Shown: piece after piece, positions 11,097 through 20,975 of the stretch
How positions within the stretch are numbered: position 1 is the stretch's first letter
Layout of the letters: each line of letters opens with the position of its first letter
Assembly: GCF_022605725.1 (NCBI RefSeq)
Contig: NC_065548.1
Location: 19,315,644 to 19,379,643 of the forward strand
Source: Anthonomus grandis grandis
Taxonomy: Eukaryota > Arthropoda > Insecta > Coleoptera > Curculionidae
Direction of reading: 5' to 3'
DNA: 64,000 nucleotides
Position numbers and translations under genes: made by a program
Notes under the pieces: generated by a model
The model's input: the letters and a program-made list of their open reading frames with translations, nothing else
Database searches by the model: none
What the model was told of the DNA's origin: nothing

Positions 11097-12033
11097 ATGT
11101 CGCCAATATGTATATCCTGCACGTCACAAATAACGAAAAAATCTCCAGGTATACAATCCCAAGGAATCTGTAGGAATGCTTATCATGCTAAATGTGTTGG
11201 TCTATCGATAGATCAAGTAAGTACCATTAGCGATAAACTGGGCATTTTGTGAAAATGTTCAAGTTGCAGCGGCAGCGGCGATCCTGTGGGTCAAAGTCCA
11301 ATCGATGACCCAACTGGGATGTGTCGTTCTACGAATACTGCTCATATTGGATTTAAAGCTGAAATGGTCGATTTTATGAGGCTCAAATTTCGCACTAAGC
11401 AAGATGAACTTTTACAGTCTGTGGATGTTTGTTCTCATAAGGTGTCGGAGTTTGAGGAATCTCTAAAGAAGTTAAGTGAAGAAATGAAGGTAATTCAAAT
11501 ATTAAAAATGGAAAACAAGACCTTAAAAAAGACGGTTAAAGAGCTTTCCGGGATGGTCAACGATATTGAGCAGATATCTAGAAACACCAATATAGAAATA
11601 CAGGGACTCCCTGAAGGAAGAAATGAGGATCTGATTAGCATAGTCAAGAAGATTCACACCTTGATCGGAGTTGAAGTTGAAGAAGATGCTATAGAGCATG
11701 CGCAGAGGGGTTCAATCTTTTCGCAAAGATCAACCTAAAAATGTGGTAATAAAATATGCATCACGCAAAGTAAGAGATAATGTTCTTCAGGCATCAAAAC
11801 TAAGAAGAGGTAATAATAAAGACGGTCTCTCTCTTGAAGGTATATCAAATAAACTATTCATAAATGAACATCTATCCCCACATAATAAACTCCTTTTTAA
11901 AAAAACTCGCGAACAATCTCGAGCCAAGTCCTACAAATATGTCTGGATTAATAATGGCAATATTTTAGTGCGAAAAATGCCCGGAAGCAATGTCAAGCAA
12001 ATAAGAAGTGAGGAAGACTTACTTACTATGTAG
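11097..12033 (+). pseudogene. LINE ORF1: PHD-like zinc finger plus coiled coil
   Basis: From ATG at 11,097 the frame reads MSPICISCTSQITKKS, then CRNAYHAKCVGLS, then a stop, then KCSSCSGSG. The Cys/His pattern C..C ... C...YH.KC ... C..C is that of a PHD-type finger, and the TGA at about 11,250 replaces the Trp usual before the last Cys pair. A coiled-coil stretch follows (residues about 95-165), then SRNTNIEIQGLPEGRNEDL and, after a frameshift near 11,700, KNVVIKYASRKVRDN, LFINEHLSPHNKLLFKKTRE and a YKYVWINNGNI tail. These blocks are typical of insect CR1/Jockey ORF1 proteins, which chaperone the element RNA. There is one nonsense codon and one frameshift. Confidence 0.8.
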
Positions 12034-12113
12034 GCTTTTTCTTTAAATTTTAGCTTAGATTTGCGGCAGTGATATTTTCTTGGTCTTAATATATCCTATT
12101 CACGTTTTTTTTA

Positions 12114-14490
12114 ATCTTTTTATCAAAATGTAAGGGGCCTGAGATCTAAAACGCATGATTTTAAGTGTAATTTACTGTCCAGCAACTTTAATTGCATCTT
12201 TCGAACAGAAACCTGGTTGAATACTGATGTTTTTTATTCCGAACTATTCGATGGTTACCATGTTTTTCGACGAGACCGAGAACAGACGATGGGAGCGTGA
12301 AAAGTGATGGAGACGGATGCTTAATTGCTGTGTCAGACGAATATACTGTTGTGAGACATTCAGAGTGGTAAAGTGATGCAGAGGATGTCTGGGTTACGAT
12401 TTACTTTAAGAATGGCGGTAAAGCCCATTTTTGTTGTGTTTATATTCCACCAGGTAATGATCTTGCGCTAACCTGCTTCTTGGATAAGCTTTATAGCATA
12501 TAAAATTTTATATTAGGGGATAAAATTTTAATCTGCTACCGAGAGAAACTTACTATGTAGCTGAAAATCATAATCCTTAATTTAATGCTTTTTATGACAT
12601 GTCTTTTCCAAATGAATAATCTCAAAAACCAAAACAACCGAATACTTGATTTAATTTTAACCAACGATTTCGTTTTTTGTCAAAATATTAAGCACTGTCA
12701 GCTGCCTTTGGTCCAAGAGGACCCCCATCATAAATCTATGGAATTTGATATTTGCCTTTCACCTGTGGATAAACTTAATTGCAAGAATAACACTAATGTC
12801 CATAATTTTAAAAAAAGGTGATTACGACGGTCTAAATTTGCATTTTGATATTTTTGATTGGGAAGAAATTTTTAAAGATCATAACATAAATTTATGTATA
12901 AGTAAATTCTATGAAATTGTAAACATGCAATAAATCATTTTGTACCTTTAAAACAAATTTTCCACTTTATTTTAGTAAAAAAACTATTGATAAAATTTTA
13001 CAAAAGGATCGAGCTCATATGGAAAAGATCAAACTCTGAAATTCATTATCGCGTATTTAGTGAGTTACGTCGACAAAGTAAAACAATGATACATTCGGAT
13101 TATGTTAGTTATGTAAAATCTGTTGATAATAATATTTCAAAAAATAAAAAGAAATTCTGGCAATTGGTCTCGGTTAACAATAAAAGTAGTGGGATACCTA
13201 ATTCTATATACCTTGATCAGAAAGCTGCTCGGGGACCTCAGGTCAGCCAACTATTCTCAGATTTTTTAGGGAAGCTTTTCAACCCTATGTACAGTCAGTA
13301 AATCATAATAATTCACCCATATTTGATGCAATTATTCCTAATGCATTCATTTTAGATTCAGAGGAAGTATGGAGAGCTCTGTCCGACTTGGACGAGAGTA
13401 AGGGTGGTGGGTCTGATGGTATACCGTCTTTTTTTGTAAAAAAATATGCACAGTCGCTATATAAACCATTGTCTATTATTTATAACTTATCTCTTAAGCA
13501 ATGTGTGTTCCCTTGCAAGTGGAAAATAGCTAATGTGGTGCCAATTTATAAAAGTGGTGACAAATCTAGTGTGAAAAATTATAGACCAATGAGTAAACTT
13601 GATATCTTCGGTAAAATTTTTGAATTATTTATTCATAATAAATTGATACATTTTCTAAAACCTATAATTATCGATAAGCAGCACGGTTTTTTCCCAAACC
13701 ATCAATTGATTCCAACTTAGTTGTTTACTCGGAATATATACTCTGTTCAATGGATTGTCAGACGCACGTAGACTCTGTGTACACCGACTTCAGCAAAGCA
13801 TTTGACAAAATTGATCATAACACTTTATTACAGAAACTTGCTGGAGTGGGAGTTCATAGAGATCTCCTGCGGTGGTTGGCGTCGTACATTTTTAATCGAT
13901 CCCAGTATGCCACTGTACATGGCTACCAGTCCTCCACGTATCCAGTTACCTCAGGCGTACCTCAAGGTTCCCTCTTGGGGCTCTTACTATTTATAATCTA
14001 TTTAAATGATGTTATAAAATGTTTTACCTTCTTCAAAATATTACTTTATGCAGACGATATTAAGATTTTTGCTTCCATTATTAAACTCGGTGATGGCTTT
14101 CTCTTACAAAATGATTTGGACAGATTTTATGAGTATTATCAGAGAAATAAACTTTACCTTAATTATGATAAATGCGCATTTATTAGTTTTATACGCAATA
14201 CTAACCTATTTCAATTCGACTATAATTTTAATGGAATTCTACTTAAGAGGACTGATAAAGTAAGGGACCTGGGTGTCATATATGATCAAAAGCTAACTTT
14301 CGCAGAACATAGTAATTACTTAAGCATCAAGTGTAATCGAATGCTGGGATTAATTGTAAGAAATAGTAGACTATTAACCTCTAATAGCTCTCTAAAAGAA
14401 GTCGTCTTATTTGCTGCTCTCTTTCTATGTTTAAAAAGAGAATCAGAGATCCTTGTTCTAATTAACAAAAACACAAAATTAGAAACTTAG
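12114..14490 (+). pseudogene. LINE ORF2: AP endonuclease and reverse transcriptase
   Basis: The endonuclease starts with YQNVRGLRSK (about 12,135) and ETWLNTDVF (about 12,210). Its end is visible as RILDLILTND and VQEDPHHKS (about 12,640-12,735). The linker continues in shifted frames to KKKFWQLVS (about 13,150). The reverse transcriptase shows SDGIPSFFVKKY (about 13,410), KWKIANVVPIYKSGD (about 13,518), NYRPMSKLDIFGKIFE (about 13,578), VYTDFSKAFDKIDH (about 13,780), SGVPQGSLLGLLLF (about 13,950) and the catalytic LLYADDIKIF (about 14,043), followed by LYLNYDKC and LGVIYDQKL. Such enzymes nick the target and copy element RNA in place. At least six stops or frameshifts break the ORF, although the palm domain itself is intact over about 245 residues. 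Confidence 0.9.
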
Positions 14491-14612
14491 CACTTTGCTG
14501 TATTTCTGCTCTTGTATTATTTTTTAAATTTTGTATTAGTTAAGTATAAGATGAGTACACCTGAAACACTTCGTAATTTGTGGATGTTCCTTTGGGTTTT
14601 GTCCTGTTAACA

Positions 14613-15004
14613 TGTTTGGTTTTTAGCGGACTGTATATTAAAATAAACGATTGAGATTTGGTTCAAACACTGCTAACGTTAATTAAAATCGACAAAATAA
14701 AAGGATACTATACGTTCAAAAAGCAAGATTTATTTTTTCTGTTATTTACAAAGTGTAAGAACTTAACTTGTGAAATTTGCGAGAGATAACAAAATAAAAT
14801 TAAAAGGTTGCGCGTGTGCTTCGTCGAGTTCTCTCGCCAGACTTCTTTTTCGATCGCGTCGTTCGACCCTGTTAGGCGACAGCGCGGGTTGGAGAAGAGT
14901 GGGGAAGCGAACTGAATAAATATGTCTGTAAGCGTTGTTGCCGCGACTTCGTTAAACGCACTTTAATTTTGGAAGAACGCTCACACATAAACTAAAACGG
15001 AACA
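14613..15004 (-). repeat. BEL/Pao LTR (3' LTR relative to the coding strand)
   Basis: It is 392 bp with TGTTTGG at the left edge and GGAACA at the right edge. It carries a GC-richer core (about 14,810-14,960) in an otherwise AT-rich sequence. It is virtually identical to 20,548-20,939. Confidence 0.95.
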
Positions 15005-15036
15005 TTGCCCCCCACCTTGAAAGTGTCCACTTTCAA
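15005..15036 (-). promoter_or_regulatory. Polypurine tract plus adjacent palindrome
   Basis: On the minus strand AAGGTGGGGGGCAA ends exactly at the LTR edge, the expected place and composition for the plus-strand primer. Just beside it lies a perfect 9-bp inverted repeat, TTGAAAGTG-TC-CACTTTCAA (15,017-15,036). Confidence 0.7.
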
Positions 15037-15090
15037 AACTACAAGTGTCACCAAAACCTTCACTTAATTGTTTACAAAACACAGTCATAA

Positions 15091-18000
15091 TCAGTTCTTT
15101 GGCAACGGGCATATCTTGGCAAAAGATCGCTTGATAAGACCCTTCCTGGTCTTTATGCTGGCAACCCTCGAGATTCCGTCCTTGCCTGGGTGAAGGTGAT
15201 CAATCCTCCCTAACAGCCACTTGCATGGAGGTAAATTGTCTTTTTTTACGACAACTAAGTCGCCAATATTTAGCTGGTCGTAATTAGTCCGCCATTTGAG
15301 ACGCTGCTGCAGCTCCGAAATGTATTCAAGAGACCATCTTCTCCAAAAATGCTGCTGTAGTCTCTGGATTTGCTCGAAATGGGAGAGGCGGTTCTCAGGC
15401 AACTCCGTATAGTCTGCTTCAGGTACCATCATCACAGGCCGTCCGATTAAGAAATGGGAGGGGGTTAAAGGTGCATAATCTGACGGATCAGCGGATAATG
15501 GAGACAGGGGACGCGAGTTTAAAACTGCCTCAATTTGAACCAGCAAGGTATAAAATCGTTCGAATGTTAATACAGCATTACCTGCAACACGCTTGAGATG
15601 ATGTTTAGTTGCCTTTACACCGGCTTCCCATAGGCCCCCAAAATGTGGGGAATGAGGAGGGATAAACGACCATGAAATACCCTCATTATTTATGTATTCA
15701 GTCAAAGAGGTTTTGTTTTCTAATAAAAAGGTACCAAGTTGCTTTAGTTCTTGATTCGCCCCTAAAAAATTACTCCCGTTATCTGAGTATACTTGGTTAG
15801 GTTTACCCCGCCGTGAAACAAATCGTTTAAAAGACGCGAGAAAGGCTTCCGTCGTAAGGTCCGAGACTAATTCGAGGTGTATGGCCCGCGTTACAAAACA
15901 AATGAATAGGCATATGTAGGCCTTCGTGACCTTGAACCCACGACCTTGTCTATCTTTAACCGAAAATGGTCCCGCGTAATCCACGCCTGTGGTGAAAAAC
16001 GGTGGAGCTGGATTAACCCGATTCTTTGGTAAATTCCCCATAATAGGGCAAATAGGAGTAGGATTTGCCCGGAAGCAATATACACAATCACGGTAGATTT
16101 TTCTAGCTAGGTTTCGTCCTGCCAAAGGCCAAAAGCCTTCACGAATAGAAGAAAGCAAAAGCTGAGGACCTGGATGAAGTAACAGTTTATGCCACTTGAG
16201 GAAGTGCAATTTGGTAAATTCATGTTTCGCGGACAAAATAATAGGATGCCTTTTATGATAACTAAAATTTGAATTTGTCAGTCTTCCTCCTACTCTAAGA
16301 ACACCGCTTTTATCTAAAAAAGGATGCAGTTTAGCCAATTTGCTTTTTTTATCTACAAACTTATTACTGGCTAGTGCACGGATCTCATCGAAAAAACAAC
16401 TATGTTGAGAAAGTTTTACAAGGGTGTTTAAAGCGTATTTATTTTCGTATGCTTCAAGTGGTCCAAATTTGCGCTCTTCTTTAGTCATAAGACAGTTTTG
16501 CTTAAACCTAAGGCAGTACGCGATTATTCGTTCCAACTTACCTAAGCTGGAATATTTAGAAAAGTCAATAACAGATTCGATAGGAATGGCAGTATTTGCT
16601 TGGACTATTTTTCGCAATTCAGGAAGATTCTCTCGAGAGATAAAAATTTTGGGCCACGCGTCTTCATTTAATTTCAACCAAGGTGGACCAAACCAATAAA
16701 CATCAAGAGATAAAAGCTCGTTTGGATTAACACCGCGAGAAACGTAGTCCGCAGGGTTGTCCTTTGTTGGAACGTGTTTCCAATCTCTAAGATCTGAGAG
16801 CTCCTGAATTGCTACAACACGATTAGCCACAAAAACTTGTAAAGAGTTTGGAGCCATACCTAACCATCCCAATACGATTGTAGAGTCGCACCAATAAACA
16901 ATCCTATTTACTAAAACATTCAAAGATAATTTTACTTTGTTTGTTAGCCTAGCAAGTAACAAGGCAGCTGTAAGTTCTAATTTGGGAATTGTTTGCGTCT
17001 TTAGAGGCGCTACCTTTGATTTTGCACATATAAGTCTAACTAAAACGTCACCATTAATATTTGTCGATTTGATATATACACATGCACCATAGGCGCAAGC
17101 AGAAGCGTCTGAAAACCCATGTATTTCAACTTGTATGGTATTTGTACAAATTACTCGACGACTTATTTCCAGGTTGTTTAAAGAGTTTAGCTGATCACGA
17201 AATACTAACCACCTTGTATAGAGACTATATGACAAGGAATTGTCCCATCCTATCTTTTCTAACCAGATGTCACGTAGAATTATTTTTGCTAAAATAGTAG
17301 TAGCGCTCAACAGACCCAAAGGGTCGAATAATTGTGCTATTTCGGACAGAACAACACGTTTAGTAATATTTTTTCGTGTCCCTTCACTAATTTTATAAAA
17401 TAGACTATCTTTTCTGCCATTCCAGAATAACCCCAAAGTCTTAGTATTTTCGTTTACGCCCAAATCAATCAAATCAGCTTTGTCGGTAGTATGTATACCC
17501 TCTAAAACTTGGCTACTATTGGACACCCATTTTCGAAGATGAAATCCCGCCTTGCTAAGTAACAAAGATATGTTATTTCCAATTTCTATAGTTCTTTCTA
17601 TGCTGTCGGATCCCGTGAGGAGATCGTCGACATAGAAATCTTCCTTTATTGCTCGGGATTCTTCAGGGAATTCCACCTCGCATTCTATACCTAACTGGTA
17701 AAGGCATCTTATGGCTAAAAACGCTGCCGACTTGGTGCCATAAGTAACTGTAACTAATTCATAAGTGTCCAATTTGTCATTTTTATTATCACGCCACAAA
17801 ATGCGTTGTAAAGAACTTTGATTTTCATTTATTTGACACATACGGTACATTTTCTCCACGTCCGCAGCTATAACATAATTATGCTGTCTATATCGTACCA
17901 AAATAGTAAAAAGGTCTGACTGGATTGTAGGACCTGTCATTTGCAAGTCATTAAGAGAGACTCCAGAGCTACTAGGACACGATGCGTCAAATACGACTCG

Positions 18001-20232
18001 GAGTTTTGTCGTTAAACTGCTTTCTTTTAACACGCCATGGTGAGGCATGTAATAACAAATTAAGTCGTCCTGTTTAACATTTTCAAGTTTACGCATGTGC
18101 CCTAATAATTCATACTCTTTTATGAATTTACAATACTCTGCTTTAAATGATTCATCGCGATCAAACTTGCGTTCAAGTGATAAAAAACGTTTTTCAGCTA
18201 TGTCATACGAATTTCCTAGCCTATCTGGACTTTCTAATAAAGGAATCGTTACAACAAATCTATTATTTGAATCGCGTTTAAATGTTTTTAGAAAGTGCTG
18301 TTCGCAAGCCTTTTCCTCGCTCGATAAAATTTTGACACGCGGAAACTCCTCTATTTCCCAAAAACGTGTAAGTTGCTTATCTAAATCAACATTTTGAACA
18401 AGGTGACACCGCACTTCTTGATGTGCTTCGCTCGATATGCGCCCAGAGACTATCCAACCAAATTTAGTTTTTTGCGCATATGGACCGTTTGCACCTAATT
18501 TTAATTGACCTACACAAATTAAGTCCCAAAAATAGTCAGCGCCGATAAGCATGTCTATATCCCCCGGTATATCGAAATTGGGATCAGCTAAAGTTATGTT
18601 GTGAGGAATATTCAAATCACGTTTGTTTAACTTAAAATTTGGCAAATTGTTTGTTATGTGGGGTACTACTAAACAAGAAATATCAAGACAAAACCCGTTA
18701 ACCTTGGATTTAATGCGTGCAATACACTTAACTTTGCACTCCGATTCTGATTCATTAAATCCGCAAATTTTTATGTTAACTGGTGTTTTAGGTAGTCCCA
18801 GTTTGTTTCGAAAACGCTCAGTGAGAAAACTACTTTGAGAACCTGCATCTAGTAAGGCGCGCACAATAAAGGGTTTATTGTTTTTATCAAGAATGTCAAC
18901 TGACACGGTCGATAGCAATATTTGATCAGTCGAAACGTTAAAAGATGATAGATTTACACGCTCATGTTGAATCTCTTCAATATTTCCGTCTCGGCTGCTT
19001 TCAACACTATTTACGTTTGAGTCGCAACTAGAATTAAAGTGCAGAAGCGTATTGTGTTTAGCTCTGCATGTTTTACAAGGCCTAGAATAACACTGCTTTA
19101 CCATATGACTCGCCCTTAGACAATTTAGACATAAATGTTTTTTCTTTACTTCCTCTAAACGCTCATTTGTATTCAATTTTAGAAAATCTGGACAGTTTTG
19201 AATATAATGCCCTTGTTTACAAAATGAACAGTTAGGCTTTACACTAGTGTTTTCAGTAACAAAAGATTTTACTTTTCTGTGCCTTTTACTTGAGTCTTCA
19301 GTAACGACAACTGATTTATTTTGTTCTAAAGACTCGAGAAGATATGCACGTTCTTTCAAAAAGGAAGTTAAATTGTCTAAAGTAGGTGTGGTATACGAAG
19401 TTTTTAATTGTTCCCATTTACGAAGTGTAATTTCATCTAGCTTACTACTAATCATAAAAATAACCAACGTATCCCAAGCTTCGACAGGTTCATTTAGAGT
19501 TTTCAGCGCTCGCAAGTGCTTGGCAACACTGTCAACCAATTTGCGCAGGGAACTAGAAGACTCTACATGCAGCTTTTGAATATTAAACAGAGCTTTAACA
19601 TGGTTTTGAACTAATATTCTGTTATTATTAAACCTGTCACAAATCAATGCCCAAGCGATATCATAATTTGTAGCTGAAAGCTCTAAACTTGCTATAATTT
19701 CAAGTACGCTAGGACCTAGGTATGACTTAAGATAATGAAATTTTTGAATGCTAGACAAATTTGTATTTTGATGTATTAACGACTCATAAGTATCTCGGAA
19801 CTCAAGCCACTTTTCATATTCCCCGTCATATGTGGAAATTTCGATAACTGGCAGCTTGACTCCGCCTGTATTTTTAGAATCATGATTATTAATAACGTTA
19901 ATCATACTATTGGGAACATCAATCGGTGTATTTTCGCCTAAAAATCTTTTAGCCTTAGCCTCAATTTCATAAAAAGCCTTTTCAAAATTTTCGCGCTCGA
20001 TATATTGCTCGTCGGGGTTATCGCTAAGTAACTCTATCTGCCCCTGTATATCATCAAATTCATCTAAAATTCCACCAAAACGATCTATACGCTGCCTAAG
20101 TTCTATAAAAACAACTTGGTCCTCTATTACAAACTGTGGAAACGCAACTAATAAATTGTTAACATACTTCTGAAAGTTAGTTAGTTTTGCTTTGACTGAA
20201 CCTCGTTTTTTGATAAGTTTTTCATGATCCAT
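15091..20232 (-). CDS. BEL/Pao Gag-Pol polyprotein, intact
   Basis: This is a 1713-residue uninterrupted ORF starting at ATG 20,232. Domains in order: Gag capsid-like region (about 120-300, with YDGEYEKWLEFRDTYESLI); three zinc-knuckle-like Cys clusters (335-348, 367-381, 386-400, the first C..C....H....C); an A17-type aspartic protease with DAGSQ at 462-466; reverse transcriptase (about 720-930, catalytic D791 and YVDD at 867-870); RNase H (about 1035-1165, D1042, E1086, D1116, D1162); integrase with a zinc-binding H/C region (H1348, H1353, C1383, C1386) and core D1418, D1484, E1536; and a C-terminal domain of the kind found in BEL integrases (about 1620-1713). The protein should form particles, copy its RNA and integrate the cDNA. 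All catalytic residues I can check are present, so this copy may be active. Confidence 0.97.
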   Translation of the reverse strand: MDHEKLIKKRGSVKAKLTNFQKYVNNLLVAFPQFVIEDQVVFIELRQRIDRFGGILDEFDDIQGQIELLSDNPDEQYIERENFEKAFYEIEAKAKRFLGENTPIDVPNSMINVINNHDSKNTGGVKLPVIEISTYDGEYEKWLEFRDTYESLIHQNTNLSSIQKFHYLKSYLGPSVLEIIASLELSATNYDIAWALICDRFNNNRILVQNHVKALFNIQKLHVESSSSLRKLVDSVAKHLRALKTLNEPVEAWDTLVIFMISSKLDEITLRKWEQLKTSYTTPTLDNLTSFLKERAYLLESLEQNKSVVVTEDSSKRHRKVKSFVTENTSVKPNCSFCKQGHYIQNCPDFLKLNTNERLEEVKKKHLCLNCLRASHMVKQCYSRPCKTCRAKHNTLLHFNSSCDSNVNSVESSRDGNIEEIQHERVNLSSFNVSTDQILLSTVSVDILDKNNKPFIVRALLDAGSQSSFLTERFRNKLGLPKTPVNIKICGFNESESECKVKCIARIKSKVNGFCLDISCLVVPHITNNLPNFKLNKRDLNIPHNITLADPNFDIPGDIDMLIGADYFWDLICVGQLKLGANGPYAQKTKFGWIVSGRISSEAHQEVRCHLVQNVDLDKQLTRFWEIEEFPRVKILSSEEKACEQHFLKTFKRDSNNRFVVTIPLLESPDRLGNSYDIAEKRFLSLERKFDRDESFKAEYCKFIKEYELLGHMRKLENVKQDDLICYYMPHHGVLKESSLTTKLRVVFDASCPSSSGVSLNDLQMTGPTIQSDLFTILVRYRQHNYVIAADVEKMYRMCQINENQSSLQRILWRDNKNDKLDTYELVTVTYGTKSAAFLAIRCLYQLGIECEVEFPEESRAIKEDFYVDDLLTGSDSIERTIEIGNNISLLLSKAGFHLRKWVSNSSQVLEGIHTTDKADLIDLGVNENTKTLGLFWNGRKDSLFYKISEGTRKNITKRVVLSEIAQLFDPLGLLSATTILAKIILRDIWLEKIGWDNSLSYSLYTRWLVFRDQLNSLNNLEISRRVICTNTIQVEIHGFSDASACAYGACVYIKSTNINGDVLVRLICAKSKVAPLKTQTIPKLELTAALLLARLTNKVKLSLNVLVNRIVYWCDSTIVLGWLGMAPNSLQVFVANRVVAIQELSDLRDWKHVPTKDNPADYVSRGVNPNELLSLDVYWFGPPWLKLNEDAWPKIFISRENLPELRKIVQANTAIPIESVIDFSKYSSLGKLERIIAYCLRFKQNCLMTKEERKFGPLEAYENKYALNTLVKLSQHSCFFDEIRALASNKFVDKKSKLAKLHPFLDKSGVLRVGGRLTNSNFSYHKRHPIILSAKHEFTKLHFLKWHKLLLHPGPQLLLSSIREGFWPLAGRNLARKIYRDCVYCFRANPTPICPIMGNLPKNRVNPAPPFFTTGVDYAGPFSVKDRQGRGFKVTKAYICLFICFVTRAIHLELVSDLTTEAFLASFKRFVSRRGKPNQVYSDNGSNFLGANQELKQLGTFLLENKTSLTEYINNEGISWSFIPPHSPHFGGLWEAGVKATKHHLKRVAGNAVLTFERFYTLLVQIEAVLNSRPLSPLSADPSDYAPLTPSHFLIGRPVMMVPEADYTELPENRLSHFEQIQRLQQHFWRRWSLEYISELQQRLKWRTNYDQLNIGDLVVVKKDNLPPCKWLLGRIDHLHPGKDGISRVASIKTRKGLIKRSFAKICPLPKN

Positions 20233-20520
20233 TTTGCTATTTATTTCAAGCCGATACTAACGAGAATAAACCAAATCAAACGTGCTACAAATATGCTTGA
20301 AATAATACGATAAAATACAACAACAACTTGCTAATTCAAAGAAAGAACAGTCAAAAAACTACGCATGCAAGGAAACAAACAAAGGAAAATATTACGGAAC
20401 GGACCCACCTGAGTACGTCGTTGGTCCTCTCTTAGCGACAATCAAAATTCAACCCAGCAACAATAACCATCAACCGCTACAACTCGAGGTCTTACGTGGC
20501 CTTGCAAGCTTCAATTTACA

Positions 20521-20547
20521 ATTTATCCGGACGAAGGATCAAAAATA
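20521..20547 (-). promoter_or_regulatory. Probable primer binding site region of BEL
   Basis: This is the first internal stretch after the 5' LTR on the minus strand. It reads ATATTTTTGATCCTTCGTCC, a position and TCCTTCGTCC-like sequence compatible with a tRNA primer binding site. I did not match it to a particular tRNA. Confidence 0.4.
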
Positions 20548-20939
20548 TGTTTGGTTTTTAGCGGACTGTATATTAAAATAAACGATTGAGATTTGGTTCA
20601 AACACTGCTAACGTTAATTAAAATCGACAAAATAAAAGGATACTATACGTTCAAAAAGCAAGATTTATTTTTCCTGTTATTTACAAAGTGTAAGAACTTA
20701 ACTTGTGAAATTTGCGAGAGATAACAAAATAAAATTAAAAGGTTGCGCGTGTGCTTCGTCGAGTTCTCTCGCCAGACTTCTTTTTCGATCGCGTCGTTCG
20801 ACCCTGTTAGGCGACAGCGCGGGTTGGAGAAGAGTGGGGAAGCGAACTGAATAAATATGTCTGTAAGCGTTGTTGCCGCGACTTCGTTAAACGCACTTTA
20901 ATTTTGGAAGAACGCTCACACATAAACTAAAACGGAACA
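20548..20939 (-). repeat. BEL/Pao LTR (5' LTR relative to the coding strand)
   Basis: It is 392 bp and matches 14,613-15,004 except for one base. It should contain the promoter driving the Gag-Pol ORF toward lower coordinates; the ORF starts about 315 bp inside its edge. Confidence 0.95.
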
Positions 20940-20975
20940 AACATCCTATTTGTTTTTGATAAATAAAAAAAAATA

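Larger units (their letters stand above)
14613..20939 (-). mobile_element. Complete BEL/Pao LTR retrotransposon
   Basis: Two 392-bp direct LTRs (14,613-15,004 and 20,548-20,939) start TG and end CA and bracket one long minus-strand Gag-Pol ORF. I see a single LTR difference, a T versus C near 14,738, so the insertion is very recent. Target duplication is AACA (14,609-14,612 and 20,940-20,943), or AACAT if the ambiguous edge base is counted; BEL elements usually duplicate about 5 bp. A purine-rich polypurine tract (AAGGTGGGGGG on the minus strand) abuts the downstream LTR. There is no envelope gene. It is inserted in the 3' UTR of the LINE beginning at 11,097. Confidence 0.95.
11097..20975 (+). 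mobile_element. Decayed CR1/Jockey-type LINE, split by a BEL insertion
   Basis: ORF1 (11,097-12,033) encodes a zinc-finger, coiled-coil nucleic-acid-binding protein. ORF2 (about 12,114-14,490) encodes an AP endonuclease followed by a reverse transcriptase. The 3' UTR runs to 14,612, is interrupted by the BEL/Pao element at 14,613-20,939, and resumes with CATCCTATTTG to an A-rich tail at about 20,960-20,975. Removing the BEL element plus one copy of its short target duplication restores a continuous 3' UTR. Both ORFs carry stops and frameshifts, so this copy is dead but close to full length. Confidence 0.8.

Noticed and set aside
15891..19579. Several short ORFs on both strands across the BEL coding region (e.g. 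16,424-16,699, 18,095-18,397, 19,247-19,579)
   Set aside because: They are shadow frames of the 1713-residue Gag-Pol ORF, with no domains of their own.
14613..20939. Possibility that the BEL element carries an envelope gene (errantivirus-like)
   Set aside because: The coding region ends 86 bp before the downstream LTR and no second ORF exists.
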